Shown: positions 50,978 through 59,837 of the stretch, piece after piece | Numbering within the stretch: the stretch's first letter is position 1 | Layout of the letters: the number at the start of each line of letters is the position of its first letter | NCBI GenBank assembly: GCA_002428995.1 | Contig: DIYJ01000020.1 | Location: 179,063 to 243,062 of the forward strand | Origin: Flavobacteriales bacterium UBA6057 | GTDB taxonomy: Bacteria > Bacteroidota > Bacteroidia > Flavobacteriales_G > Salibacteraceae | DNA length: 64,000 bases | Direction: 5' to 3' | The notes under the pieces: generated by a model | The model's database searches: none | What the model was told of the DNA's origin: nothing | Seen by the model: the letters and a program-made list of their open reading frames with translations, nothing else | Made by a program: the position numbers and the translations under genes

Positions 50978-52387
50978 TTAAAAGGCCAGTGGCTTGCCCA
51001 TGTAAAAGTCCAGCACCTTCAACCGGAACAGGTAATCGTACTTCGCTTGTAGCGCCTGACTCTGAGCAATGGCCAGGTTTCCTTTTGAATTATTGAAATC
51101 CATGGTATTCAAGGCTCCGGCCTCGTATCGCGCTTCAGCAAATTCAAATGCTTTTTCGCTGGATCGCAGACTGCGCTGATTGGCCTGATACGTCTCCCGG
51201 GCCGTTTCAGCATCCAGCCTGGCTTGCTCAATCTGCTGTCTCAAATCCTGCTTCACCTGCTCGTATTGCAGTTCTGCAATGGAACGATTGATCTTGGCCT
51301 GCTGCACACTGTTGTCAACACCGAATCGATTGAAAATGGGCACGCTCAAAGAAAGCCCCAGAAACTGGTTGAAGTTGTCTGAGATCTGATCCACGAAAGG
51401 CACGCGCATGACGGTAGTTTCAAAGTTTGGAGCAAAGACACTCTCTCCCGTTTGTGTAAAACCGATCTGACTGTTTCCCGCTGGGGTCACCTCGTCCACT
51501 TCTGTGCGCAAACCAGAGTATCCCGAGCCGACAGAGCCACTCAACGACAACGATGGATACCAGCCGCTTTTCGCCTGCTTCAATCTGCGTTCCTGACCGG
51601 TCAGCGAATATTCAGCGCTCTTTACCTCCGGCATGCTGGCCTCGGCCATCCCATAAATGGTGGAAGCATTTTCAAGTCTGTAAGTACCATCGGCCTCCAG
51701 GTTGGCGGGCTTTACCAGGCTCAAATCCTGATCGGCAGGCATGAGCATCAGTTGCTTGAGCTGAAGCAATGCAAACTGATGATCGTTGACACGTTGGGTC
51801 AGCGTTGCCTGGTCCCTTGCCACTTGGGCTTCAAGGTCGTATTGAGCTCCTATGTTTGAGCTTCCAGCATTCACCAATTTCTCCATGCGCTGAAGCTGAT
51901 TCCTGGAAATTCCCACTTGCTGCTCAGCCGCTTCGATCAGCTCTTCGGTGAGCAGGACGTTCAGAAAGGCTGAAGAAACCGTGAGGGCAATGGTGTTTTT
52001 CTGAGCCTCCAGGTCGTACTCTGACGATCGCAGGTTGGCTTCCTGGGCCAGGCGTGCATTCTGATTCTGAAACCCATTAAACAGGGTGATATCCGAGTTT
52101 AAACCAAAAGAATTACTCTGCACCCGGGTGCTCGCAAACTGGTTGGTAAAGGGATCAATTCTCTGCCCCCAGTTATAGTTGTGCGTTCCGAAGGCATTGA
52201 GGTTGGGCAACATGTTGCCCTTCACATTCTTCAATTCACTTTCAGTAGCCTGAAGGCCGAGTTCAGCTTGCTGAACCTGAAGATTCTTTTGCCAGGCCTG
52301 TTCGATGCATTGCTGCAAGCTCAAAGCTTCCTGAGCCGAGGCACTGATGACGGTGCATAGCACAACGATGGAGGTCAATATTCGCAT
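50978..52387 (-). CDS. TolC-family outer-membrane efflux protein
   Basis: A 468-residue outer-membrane channel of the TolC fold. A signal peptide (MRILTSIVVLCTVISASAQ) is followed by two homologous halves, each opening with a coiled-coil helix (LSLQQCIEQAWQKNLQVQQAELGL; TYRLENASTIYGMAEASMPEVKSAEYSL) and including NLNAFGTHNYNWGQRIDPFT and LGLSLSVPIFNRFGVDNSVQQAKI. No inner-membrane or periplasmic adaptor gene lies next to it, so its pump is encoded elsewhere. The start at 52387 fits the signal peptide; an upstream ATG at 52420 lies beyond the promoter box. Confidence 0.9.
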   Translation of the reverse strand: MRILTSIVVLCTVISASAQEALSLQQCIEQAWQKNLQVQQAELGLQATESELKNVKGNMLPNLNAFGTHNYNWGQRIDPFTNQFASTRVQSNSFGLNSDITLFNGFQNQNARLAQEANLRSSEYDLEAQKNTIALTVSSAFLNVLLTEELIEAAEQQVGISRNQLQRMEKLVNAGSSNIGAQYDLEAQVARDQATLTQRVNDHQFALLQLKQLMLMPADQDLSLVKPANLEADGTYRLENASTIYGMAEASMPEVKSAEYSLTGQERRLKQAKSGWYPSLSLSGSVGSGYSGLRTEVDEVTPAGNSQIGFTQTGESVFAPNFETTVMRVPFVDQISDNFNQFLGLSLSVPIFNRFGVDNSVQQAKINRSIAELQYEQVKQDLRQQIEQARLDAETARETYQANQRSLRSSEKAFEFAEARYEAGALNTMDFNNSKGNLAIAQSQALQAKYDYLFRLKVLDFYMGKPLAF

Positions 52388-52391
52388 GTCA

Positions 52392-52420
52392 CAAAAATAG
52401 ACTGCTACTGAAGCTGGCAC
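52392..52420 (-). promoter_or_regulatory. Promoter of the TolC-like gene
   Basis: On the minus strand TATTTTTG (52399-52392), a perfect TAnnTTTG box, lies only 4 bases before the ATG at 52387. A TTG sits 22 bases further upstream (52424-52422 region). The transcript is predicted to be nearly leaderless. Confidence 0.5.
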
Positions 52421-52523
52421 TCAATAATGATGCGAGCGGCTTGGATGATTTATGAATGGAGTGTAATTGGTTAAGTTCGCTGTGATTCCTGCTAACAAGA
52501 CCGGAATCGGCACGCCAATCCAC

Positions 52524-53663
52524 ATGTCCTCTCTCGAGAAACAGCAGAACGCAGGAACGTATTTCGAAAACCTGGATGGATTGCGTTTCATCTGCTTTTT
52601 ACTCGTCTTCCTCTACCACAGCTTTTACACCGAGTATGACCATATCAAGAGTTCTGAGCTCTACGACTTTGTTGCCTCGGGACTGTTTGGCCATGGCAAC
52701 CTGGGAGTCAACGCATTCTTTGTACTGAGCGGCTTCCTGATCACCTACCTTCTGATCGAAGAAAAGAAGCTGAACGGAAAAATCCATCTGCCACGATTTT
52801 GGATGAGGCGCACTTTGCGGATATGGCCGCTCTATTATGCCAGCGTTTTGATTGGCTTTGTGTTGTTTCCAATCGCAAAGAACCTATTGGGTGAGACGCC
52901 CAACGAGTTGGCAAACATCACCTATTATGTCACCTTCCTGGGGAATTTCGATAAGATTGCCACAGAACCGGATGCAAGTATTCTGGCCGTGTTATGGAGC
53001 ATTGCCATTGAGGAGCAGTTTTACCTCATTTGGCCCATCATCCTGGCATTGCTGCCCGTCAGGAAGTATTGGATGGCCTTTGCATCCGTCATCATTGCAA
53101 GTCTCATTTTCAGGGCCACCCACCAAAGTATGCGCTTGCATGAATACCATACACTATCGTGCATTGGCGATATGGCAATGGGAGCTTTTGGCGCCTGGCT
53201 TATGACCGAGCGCCCCAAAGCCCTGAACATGATCAAAAAGCTCAAGCGATGGCACATTGCCGGGGTCTATGCCGCCTTCATTTCAGTGCTACTCTTTCGT
53301 TATGAGCTTTTTTACTGGAATCCACTGATGATCACCTTCGAACGAATTTTTATCGCAGGCATCATTTTACTGATCATTCTTGAGCAATGCTACGCATCCC
53401 ATTCACTGTTCAAACTTTCCAGGTTCAAGGGCTTGTCCAGGTTGGGAACCATTACGTACGGCCTCTATTGCCTGCACTTCATCGGGATCTTGGTTACACT
53501 GAAAATAACGACCCGACTGGGACTCAATCAGGAACTCTGGCAGGTATTGATCCTGGAAACGATCATCGCCCTGGTCCTGAGTATTCTACTTGCCACATTG
53601 AGTTACCGCTTTTTTGAAACGCCATTCCTGAGGTTGAAAAAGCGGTTTAGTTTCCGAGCCTAA
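52524..53663 (+). CDS. Acyltransferase 3 family membrane protein
   Basis: A 379-residue integral membrane O-acyltransferase. It has the family opening FENLDGLRFICFLLVFLYHSF with the conserved arginine and histidine, then LGVNAFFVLSGFLITYLL, RFWMRRTLRIWPLYYASV, and VLWSIAIEEQFYLIWPI. About ten hydrophobic helices follow. Such enzymes transfer acetyl or other acyl groups to surface sugars or lipids. There is no sugar operon directly around it, so the acceptor is unknown. The ATG at 52524 is used; an upstream TTG would add 19 residues with no family counterpart. Confidence 0.85.
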   Translation: MSSLEKQQNAGTYFENLDGLRFICFLLVFLYHSFYTEYDHIKSSELYDFVASGLFGHGNLGVNAFFVLSGFLITYLLIEEKKLNGKIHLPRFWMRRTLRIWPLYYASVLIGFVLFPIAKNLLGETPNELANITYYVTFLGNFDKIATEPDASILAVLWSIAIEEQFYLIWPIILALLPVRKYWMAFASVIIASLIFRATHQSMRLHEYHTLSCIGDMAMGAFGAWLMTERPKALNMIKKLKRWHIAGVYAAFISVLLFRYELFYWNPLMITFERIFIAGIILLIILEQCYASHSLFKLSRFKGLSRLGTITYGLYCLHFIGILVTLKITTRLGLNQELWQVLILETIIALVLSILLATLSYRFFETPFLRLKKRFSFRA

Positions 53664-53671
53664 GAGTTGAA

Positions 53672-54988
53672 CTATTCACCCTCGAGCTTGAGCGATTTGG
53701 TAAAATTGATCACCATCAAAAAGATCACGAAGAAGGGAAGCAAGGGAATTTTGAAACGCACCAAAGCACCATAGTTAGGAGTGGTGAGACCAATGGAAAA
53801 GCCAAACAGCAACGTATAAAGGAGGCAAAAGATCAGGAACGGGCTGTTTCTCAACCTTCGAAACTTTGCAATGGGCTTGGACAGTAGAATGAGCAGTGAA
53901 TACACCAGTAAAAAAGTATTCTCCAGTGCTGCAAACAACATGATGGGGCTTCTGATTTCCAGAAGCGTAGGCCCGTAGAGCCCGTAAAAAGAGGCAATCG
54001 GAAATTTGGACAGCAAACCAAAGAATGTGGGCTCAATGGTTCCAATGTCGAAGTTGTTTCCCCCGTAGTAATCCTGCTTCAGATCTTCCTGAGTCACGAT
54101 GGCTTTATCCAGGATTTTATCCACCCCATAGTCTCCCAAAACACCCGATAGCTGAGAATAGATCAAAGCGACTCCAACGATGGAAAAGAGGATGAGGATG
54201 GGCAGAATGAACCGTCTGAGCCATACGCTTTGGATTCGCTGAACCTGGGAGAACAATGTCCAAAGCAGTGTTCCTGGTAAGAGCACAATGAAAATGTAGG
54301 GCTTAATCAACAAGAGCAATGCCCCGGCAACAGAAGTTAAGACCACCCTGAGCACCGTCACCTTCTTCTTGATGAAGAGCATCAATACGCCATACACGAA
54401 GTAACAGGATGCGGAATAGGTGATCGTGTCCTTCGAAATACCACTGCCCCAGAATAAAACACTCGGCACCAGGAGAAATGGAATCGCCACCAACCATGGA
54501 GAGCCAACAACAATGGTGCGGACCGCCTTGAAAAGCATCCAGGGCCCGTAGAAAAAGAACACCGAAAAAAGGACGGTGGCAATGAGGTAGCTGTTGAAGG
54601 AAAGGAGCAGGAATGGGACGAGCACCTGAGATACCGCATAGCTACTGGGGTCCACAAAGATGTGGACAGCCGGCCTCCCGGTTTCCGTGCTAAAAAGGGC
54701 TCTATTCTCAGGACTGTAACCACCAAACCAGACGCGGAACCCCTGCCCGACATCCTCCACCATGAGGTTCACAACCGCGTGAGCTGTTTGATAATAAGCA
54801 GTGGTATCACCTCCTCCGTAGTAGAGCAGGTAAACCAAACCGAAAAACAGCCCACCGAGCAGCCTTCCTGAAATTCCCGCGAGGAAGAATTTGCGAAGGT
54901 GTGGCTCAACCGCAAACGTGAGGAGTAGCGAGAAAGCAGCTATAAACAGCGCAAAAACGTACTCCCAGATTTCAATGGTGACCTGCAT
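53672..54988 (-). CDS. Multi-pass membrane protein, polymerase/glycosyltransferase-like, function unknown
   Basis: A 438-residue protein with about ten to eleven transmembrane helices and one longer external loop (about residues 60-125: YYGGGDTTAYYQTAHAVVNLM, FGGYSPENRALFS, HIFVDPSSYAVSQ). The short SGISKDTITYSASCYFVYG segment in mid-chain looks conserved. The general layout resembles Wzy-type polymerases or lipid-linked glycosyltransferases, but no motif settles this. It converges with the acyltransferase gene (8 bases apart), and both may act on surface sugars. No support for a specific name. Confidence 0.6.
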   Translation of the reverse strand: MQVTIEIWEYVFALFIAAFSLLLTFAVEPHLRKFFLAGISGRLLGGLFFGLVYLLYYGGGDTTAYYQTAHAVVNLMVEDVGQGFRVWFGGYSPENRALFSTETGRPAVHIFVDPSSYAVSQVLVPFLLLSFNSYLIATVLFSVFFFYGPWMLFKAVRTIVVGSPWLVAIPFLLVPSVLFWGSGISKDTITYSASCYFVYGVLMLFIKKKVTVLRVVLTSVAGALLLLIKPYIFIVLLPGTLLWTLFSQVQRIQSVWLRRFILPILILFSIVGVALIYSQLSGVLGDYGVDKILDKAIVTQEDLKQDYYGGNNFDIGTIEPTFFGLLSKFPIASFYGLYGPTLLEIRSPIMLFAALENTFLLVYSLLILLSKPIAKFRRLRNSPFLIFCLLYTLLFGFSIGLTTPNYGALVRFKIPLLPFFVIFLMVINFTKSLKLEGE

Positions 54989-55045
54989 GCAAACAGCTAA
55001 GGTAATGGCTTAGCATCAGCCGGAAGAACTTCGAAGCGAGATGAA

Positions 55046-57760
55046 TTAATGCAGGTTGGGGCCAAGCCAGCGCTCCATTTCCTCCTTGCTGTAACCTTTG
55101 CGAGCCGCATAGGCCTCTACCTGATCGAGGCCAATCTTGCCCAGCCCGAAATACTTACTCTCTGGATGACCAAAGTACCAGCCACTGACAGAAGCTGCCG
55201 GATACATGGCCAAAGATTCCGTAAGGCTCACCCCTGATTTATCAGCCTCCAGAAGCTCGAAGAGTGCGGGTTTCTCTGTATGATCTGGACATCCGGGATA
55301 ACCAGGCGCAGGGCGTATTCCCCGGTATTTTTCTCCGATCAAAGCTTCATTGTCCAGGTCTTCTGAAGCAGCGTAACCCCAATCATCCAGCCTGACGCGC
55401 CTGTGCATCATTTCGGCCAGTGCTTCGGCAAAACGGTCGGCCAACGCCTTGAGAAGGATGGAGTTGTAGTCGTCATGATTGCGTTCGAATTCCTCGACCT
55501 TCTCCTCTATTCCCAAGCCGGCAGTGACAACAAAACCGCCCATGTAGTCTTCCACTCCCGAATCAACGGGGGCAATGAAATCTGCCAGAGAAAGATTGGG
55601 TACTCCGGGAGCATACTTGGCTTGCTGACGGAGCATATGAAAACGTCCCAGCTCCTCGCTACGACTATTATCCGAGTAAAGTACAATATCGTCTCCGCTG
55701 CTGTTGGCCGGCCAGAGGGCAATCGTAGCTCGGGCTCCTAACCATCGTTCATCGATGATTTTTTGAAGCATTGCCTGCGCATCATCAAAAAGCTTCTGAG
55801 CTTCGCTACCCACTACCTCATCACTCAAAATCTTTGGATAGCGACCATGCAGCTCCCATGTTCTGAAGAATGGTGTCCAATCAATAAACTCGACTACTTC
55901 GCTCAGGTCTATATCCTCAAAGTGTTGAACACCCTGTCGTTTCGGCCTGGTAATATCCTTAGAGTCGAAATGGAGATTCAATCGATTGTTCATGGCCTGC
56001 TCATAGCTGAGCATTTGCTTCTTCGATTTTTTCTTGGCGTGATGCTCTCTCACGCGTTCATACTCAGCCTTAGTAGATTCCACGAGGCGTTCCCGATCGC
56101 TTGAAAGCAGGCTACCTGCAATGGTTACCGAACGAGAAGCATCAAGCACATGGACCACCGGAGCACGTTCCAATTGCGGCTCTATCTTCACGGCCGTGTG
56201 CACTCTTGAGGTAGTCGCACCTCCAATGAGCAGAGGAATATCTATGTCCTGACGCTGCATCTCTTTGGCAACATGGACCATCTCATCCAGTGAAGGGGTG
56301 ATCAGTCCGCTGAGGCCGATGATGTCTACATCCTCTGCTTGAGCCGTTTCAAGAATCTTCTCGGGCGCGACCATCACTCCCAGATCAACAATCTCGTAAT
56401 CGTTGCAACTGAGGACCACTCCCACAATGTTCTTCCCAATGTCATGCACGTCACCTTTTACAGTGGCCATCAGGATCTTCCCTTTAGCCGCGCGCTCCCC
56501 TGATCGCTTATCAGCTTCCAGGTAGGGTGTGAGGTATGCCACGGCCTTCTTCATTACACGGGCACTTTTCACCACCTGTGGCAAGAACATTTTTCCATCT
56601 CCAAACAGGTCGCCCACCACATTCATTCCATCCATCAAAGGTCCTTCAATAACCTCCAACGGACGATCGAACTGTTGACGCGCTGACTCGGTGTCTTCCT
56701 CAATCCAGTCCGTGATTCCATGTACCAAAGCATGCTCCAGGCGCTTTTCTACGGTAGTGTCGCGCCAGCTCAGGTCCACTTCCTTTTTCTTGGCCTTGCC
56801 CTTTACCGACTCTGACATTTCGAGCAGGCGCTCGGTGGCATCGTCCCTTCTGTCTAACAACACGTCTTCCACGCGCTCCAGAAGGTCTTTCGGAATATCA
56901 TCGTACACCTCTAGCATGGTCGGGTTCACAATGCCCATGTCCATTCCCGCACGAATGCCGTGGAAAAGGAAAGCCGAGTGCATGGCTTCTCTCACCAGAT
57001 TGTTACCTCGAAATGAAAAGGAAACATTACTCACCCCTCCGCTCACATGAGCGCCAGGAAGGTTTTCGCGGATCCACTTGGCAGAGCGGAAAAAGTCAAG
57101 CGCATTCAAGCGGTGTTCCTCCATGCCAGTGGCTACTGGAAAAATATTCGGATCGAAAATGATGTCCTGAGGTGGGAAATTGACCACATCTACCAAAATG
57201 CGGTAGGACCGCTGGCAGATTTCAACTCTTCGCTCGTAAGTATCTGCCTGCCCTTCCTCGTCAAAGGCCATTACAATGACCGCAGCACCATAGCGCTTCA
57301 CCTTTCGCGCTTGTTCGATGAACTCCTCCTCCCCTGATTTCAGACTGATAGAGTTCACCACACTTTTTCCCTGCACCACTTTCAATCCTGCCTCGATGAT
57401 CTCCCATTTGGAAGAATCGATCATAATTGGCACGCGAGCGATATCGGGTTCAGCCTGGATGAGGTTCAGGAAACGAGTCATGGCCTCCACTCCATCGATC
57501 ATACCCTCATCCATGTTGATATCGATGATCTGTGCGCCTCCTTCTACTTGGTCACGGGCAACGCTGAGGGCTTCGTCAAAGCTGTCTTCCTGTATGAGTC
57601 GAAGAAACTTCCGCGACCCGGTCACATTGGTTCGCTCTCCGACATTGATGAAATTAGAGTCGGAGCGCACCTCCAGTGGCTCCAAACCGCTCAGCTTGAG
57701 ATTTGGCAAGCTTTGGTTAAGCGCGTCAAGCTTAGATCTATCCAGAACAAGGTCGTGCAT
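55046..57760 (-). CDS. metH: Cobalamin-dependent methionine synthase, folate/B12/activation part
   Basis: A 904-residue protein equal to the last three modules of MetH. The methyltetrahydrofolate domain (about residues 30-300) has FINVGERTNVTGSRKF and IDINMDEGMID. The cobalamin module (about 340-560) has the base-off ligand in KGDVHDIGKNIVG (His near 438) and IIGLSGLITPSLDEM. The C-terminal activation domain (about 600-890) has GYPGCPDHTEK and YPAASVSGWYF, which bind SAM for reductive reactivation. The homocysteine module is a separate gene 22 bases upstream. Start ATG at 57760; a TTG three codons before is less likely. Confidence 0.95.
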   Translation of the reverse strand: MHDLVLDRSKLDALNQSLPNLKLSGLEPLEVRSDSNFINVGERTNVTGSRKFLRLIQEDSFDEALSVARDQVEGGAQIIDINMDEGMIDGVEAMTRFLNLIQAEPDIARVPIMIDSSKWEIIEAGLKVVQGKSVVNSISLKSGEEEFIEQARKVKRYGAAVIVMAFDEEGQADTYERRVEICQRSYRILVDVVNFPPQDIIFDPNIFPVATGMEEHRLNALDFFRSAKWIRENLPGAHVSGGVSNVSFSFRGNNLVREAMHSAFLFHGIRAGMDMGIVNPTMLEVYDDIPKDLLERVEDVLLDRRDDATERLLEMSESVKGKAKKKEVDLSWRDTTVEKRLEHALVHGITDWIEEDTESARQQFDRPLEVIEGPLMDGMNVVGDLFGDGKMFLPQVVKSARVMKKAVAYLTPYLEADKRSGERAAKGKILMATVKGDVHDIGKNIVGVVLSCNDYEIVDLGVMVAPEKILETAQAEDVDIIGLSGLITPSLDEMVHVAKEMQRQDIDIPLLIGGATTSRVHTAVKIEPQLERAPVVHVLDASRSVTIAGSLLSSDRERLVESTKAEYERVREHHAKKKSKKQMLSYEQAMNNRLNLHFDSKDITRPKRQGVQHFEDIDLSEVVEFIDWTPFFRTWELHGRYPKILSDEVVGSEAQKLFDDAQAMLQKIIDERWLGARATIALWPANSSGDDIVLYSDNSRSEELGRFHMLRQQAKYAPGVPNLSLADFIAPVDSGVEDYMGGFVVTAGLGIEEKVEEFERNHDDYNSILLKALADRFAEALAEMMHRRVRLDDWGYAASEDLDNEALIGEKYRGIRPAPGYPGCPDHTEKPALFELLEADKSGVSLTESLAMYPAASVSGWYFGHPESKYFGLGKIGLDQVEAYAARKGYSKEEMERWLGPNLH

Positions 57761-57782
57761 CACAAACAAGTTGAAACCAGGG

Positions 57783-58799
57783 TTAAGCTACAGCCGTTTC
57801 TGGATGAATAGAACGGGGTTCATACTTGCTGGCGAGCTTGGCGATAGCCCGGATATGATCAGGAGTTGTTCCACAACATCCACCAACAATATTGATGATG
57901 CCGAGGTCCAGAAACTCCTTGAGCTGATCTGCTACGATTTCGGGTGATTCATCATATTCCCCCATTTCATTTGGCAACCCTGCATTGGGATACACACTCA
58001 CAAAACAAGAAGCTTTCTCTGACAGCTCCTTGACATACGGGAGCATGTTCTTTGCGCCCAATGCGCAGTTGATGCCAATGCTTAGCATGGGGAAATGTGC
58101 GACAGAAACAAGAAAAGCTTCTGTCGTCTGACCGCTCAATGTTCTGCCGCTTGCATCGGTGATGGTACCACTGAGCATGACAGGTAGCTCTTTACCGGTT
58201 TCATCCTGAAGCTCAAAGGCAGCCATCAACGCAGCCTTTGCATTCAAGGTGTCAATGACAGTTTCGATCAGAAAAAGGTCAGCGCCACCTTCCTGCAATC
58301 CTCTCATTTGTTGCTTGAAGGCTTCCTTCAACTCATCAAAATGGATGGCTCGGAATCCTGGGTCGTTCACATCCGGAGATATGGAAGCAGTCTTGTTGGT
58401 CGGTCCTAGTGAGCCTGCTACAAACCTGGGTTTATCGGGGTTCTTTGCTGTGTATTCATCCGCTACGTCCCTGGCGATAGCAGCAGATTGCTTGTTTAGC
58501 TCATGCACGAGGTGCTCGGTTCCGTAGTCCTCCTGCGCAATGGTGGTGCTGCTGAAGGTATTGGTCTCAATCAGGTCAGCACCTGCCTCTAGGTATTCAG
58601 CATGGATAGCTCTGATGACATCAGGTCGGGTAATCGACAAAAGATCATTGTTCCCTCTCAAGGACTTTGGATGATCCTTCAGCTCCTCGTTGCGAAAGTC
58701 GTCCTCGCCCAATCCATACCTCTGTATCATAGTGCCCATGGCACCATCCAGGATGAGAATTCGCTCGGAAAGAAGTGTATGTATGTTTGATTTATTCAT
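57783..58799 (-). CDS. Methionine synthase homocysteine-binding module (MetH N-terminal part as separate protein)
   Basis: A 338-residue zinc-dependent homocysteine S-methyltransferase domain. It has RILILDGAMGTMIQRYGL, DLIETNTFSSTTIAQEDYG, VAGSLGPTNKTASISPDV and the zinc cysteines in NCALG and GGCCGTTPDHIRAIA. With the downstream metH it makes up a full MetH split into two proteins, the common Bacteroidota form. The ATG at 58799 gives the normal start; an ATG at 58859 lies within the riboswitch. Translation of this gene should control the pair. Confidence 0.93.
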   Translation of the reverse strand: MNKSNIHTLLSERILILDGAMGTMIQRYGLGEDDFRNEELKDHPKSLRGNNDLLSITRPDVIRAIHAEYLEAGADLIETNTFSSTTIAQEDYGTEHLVHELNKQSAAIARDVADEYTAKNPDKPRFVAGSLGPTNKTASISPDVNDPGFRAIHFDELKEAFKQQMRGLQEGGADLFLIETVIDTLNAKAALMAAFELQDETGKELPVMLSGTITDASGRTLSGQTTEAFLVSVAHFPMLSIGINCALGAKNMLPYVKELSEKASCFVSVYPNAGLPNEMGEYDESPEIVADQLKEFLDLGIINIVGGCCGTTPDHIRAIAKLASKYEPRSIHPETAVA

Positions 58800-58842
58800 T
58801 GGGATATTGATCTGCAAGAAAAGCAAAGAGAGACTCCCAATG
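58797..58842 (-). promoter_or_regulatory. Inverted repeat covering the start codon (riboswitch expression platform)
   Basis: On the minus strand CATTGGGA (58842-58835) pairs perfectly with TCCCAATG (58804-58797), whose last three bases are the start codon at 58799. The loop is 30 bases. No T tract follows, so control of translation start and not termination is inferred. Confidence 0.6.
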
Positions 58843-58858
58843 GCTGGCGTAAGTGTCA

Positions 58859-59000
58859 CTCATCTTGCTCCGGAAATCCGAAGCGGAATTGGCACCACGA
58901 TAGGACGAAGCATTGCCGGGCTTGTCGGCCGCAATACTCAAGATCAACTACCAGGTTGCCAAGGTTTCAAAGGGCCTTTCCCTCCACCTTTCTTGATAAG
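58859..59000 (-). ncRNA. SAM-I (S-box) riboswitch upstream of split metH
   Basis: A full S-box aptamer on the minus strand. P1 is formed by CTTATC (59000-58995) and GATGAG (58864-58859). The kink-turn block AAGAAAGGTGGAGGGA follows P1, then GGCCC, the invariant CTTGGCAACC of P3/pseudoknot, a variable arm, and GGTGCCAATTCC. These occur in the canonical order. It senses S-adenosylmethionine and should reduce synthesis of methionine synthase when SAM is abundant. Confidence 0.9.
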
Positions 59001-59024
59001 CTTAAAGTGAGAATGAACGCGAAG

Positions 59025-59032
59025 CAAAGTTA
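59025..59032 (-). promoter_or_regulatory. -7 promoter box before the SAM riboswitch
   Basis: TAACTTTG on the minus strand, a perfect TAnnTTTG box about 25 bases before P1 of the riboswitch, giving a transcript that starts about 18 bases upstream of the aptamer. No clear -33 TTG. Confidence 0.55.
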
Positions 59033-59040
59033 AGTGCTTC

Positions 59041-59271
59041 TTAGCTCTCTGCGCGATTCTGGTTCAATTTTCTGAACAGCAGAATCCCCATGCCAAGTAG
59101 CAGAGCATATGGGATGCCCATGAGGTAGAGAATCCCTGCATTCAACCCTTCCGCCAGGTCTTCACTCGACTTCTGGCCTGATTCTACCACTGCACTGCAC
59201 ATGCTACACTGAGCATTAAGGTCGATCGTTACAATCACCCCGATGATCAAAAGGATAACAATCTTCTTCAT
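59041..59271 (-). CDS. Small membrane protein of the cytochrome oxidase gene block
   Basis: A 76-residue protein. A signal or anchor helix (MKKIVILLIIGVIVTIDLNAQ) is followed by the CSMCSAVVESGQKSSEDLAEGLNAGILYLMGIPY segment with a CxxC pair and a second helix (YALLLGMGILLFR). Bacteroidota genomes carry this small CSMC protein next to SCO and DUF420 genes, so a role in copper handling or oxidase assembly is likely but unproven. An ATG two codons upstream (59277) is an alternative start, 4 bases after a promoter box. Confidence 0.75.
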   Translation of the reverse strand: MKKIVILLIIGVIVTIDLNAQCSMCSAVVESGQKSSEDLAEGLNAGILYLMGIPYALLLGMGILLFRKLNQNRAES

Positions 59272-59281
59272 AGACATCTAG

Positions 59282-59289
59282 CAAAGATA
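59282..59289 (-). promoter_or_regulatory. -7 promoter box in front of the small CSMC gene
   Basis: TATCTTTG on the minus strand, a perfect box ending 4 bases before the ATG at 59277 and 10 before that at 59271. It suggests a separate, nearly leaderless transcript. Confidence 0.4.
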
Positions 59290-59303
59290 TATCACGAGAG
59301 GTT

Positions 59304-59837
59304 CTAGTAATACGGAGAAATCATGATGTACACCAACACTCCCGTTATGGAGACATAAAGCCACATGGGATAAGTGATCCTTGCCAACTTCTTGTGCTTG
59401 TCGAAGCGCTCGCTCAACGCCTTGAAATAGGTAATAAGGACCAGTGGAGCAATCACAATGGCGAGCAGGATATGGGTGATCAAAATGAAGAAATACACGT
59501 TGCGAATGAATCCTTCACCACCAAAAGAGGTGCTTGGGTGGGTGGTATGATAGAGGACATAGCTCACCAGGAAGATTGCACTGAGCACAATGCTCGAAGT
59601 CATGCACAATCTGTGCAGTTCGATGCGCTTCTGCTTGATCATGGCCAGTCCGGCAATCAAAAGCAGGCTGACCGTTCCATTGATCGTGGCGTTCACCATG
59701 GGAAGGAAATCCATCCAGGTGCCTTGCATATCCACTTTTGGTGTCACATAGATGACACCCACGGCTATCGCCAACACCACGCCAATGATGATGACCCAGC
59801 GATTGTATTTTCTTTCTAGCTCTTCTTTTCCTTCCAT
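59304..59837 (-). CDS. DUF420 membrane protein, cytochrome oxidase assembly
   Basis: A 177-residue protein with four to five transmembrane helices. It has FLPMVNATINGTVSLLLIAGLAMIKQKRIELHRLCMTSSIVLSAIFLVSYVLYH and an ITHILLAIVIAPLVLITYF segment; histidines at the membrane face (ELHR, YHTTH, THIL) suit heme or copper binding. DUF420/YozB/CtaM proteins assist assembly of aa3/caa3-type oxidases. It overlaps the SCO gene by 22 bases. Confidence 0.85.
   Translation of the reverse strand: MEGKEELERKYNRWVIIIGVVLAIAVGVIYVTPKVDMQGTWMDFLPMVNATINGTVSLLLIAGLAMIKQKRIELHRLCMTSSIVLSAIFLVSYVLYHTTHPSTSFGGEGFIRNVYFFILITHILLAIVIAPLVLITYFKALSERFDKHKKLARITYPMWLYVSITGVLVYIMISPYY

Noticed and set aside
58690..59010. 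106-codon plus-strand frame across the metH leader.
   Set aside because: It is antisense to the SAM-I riboswitch and the start of the homocysteine module; the conserved RNA explains the sequence.
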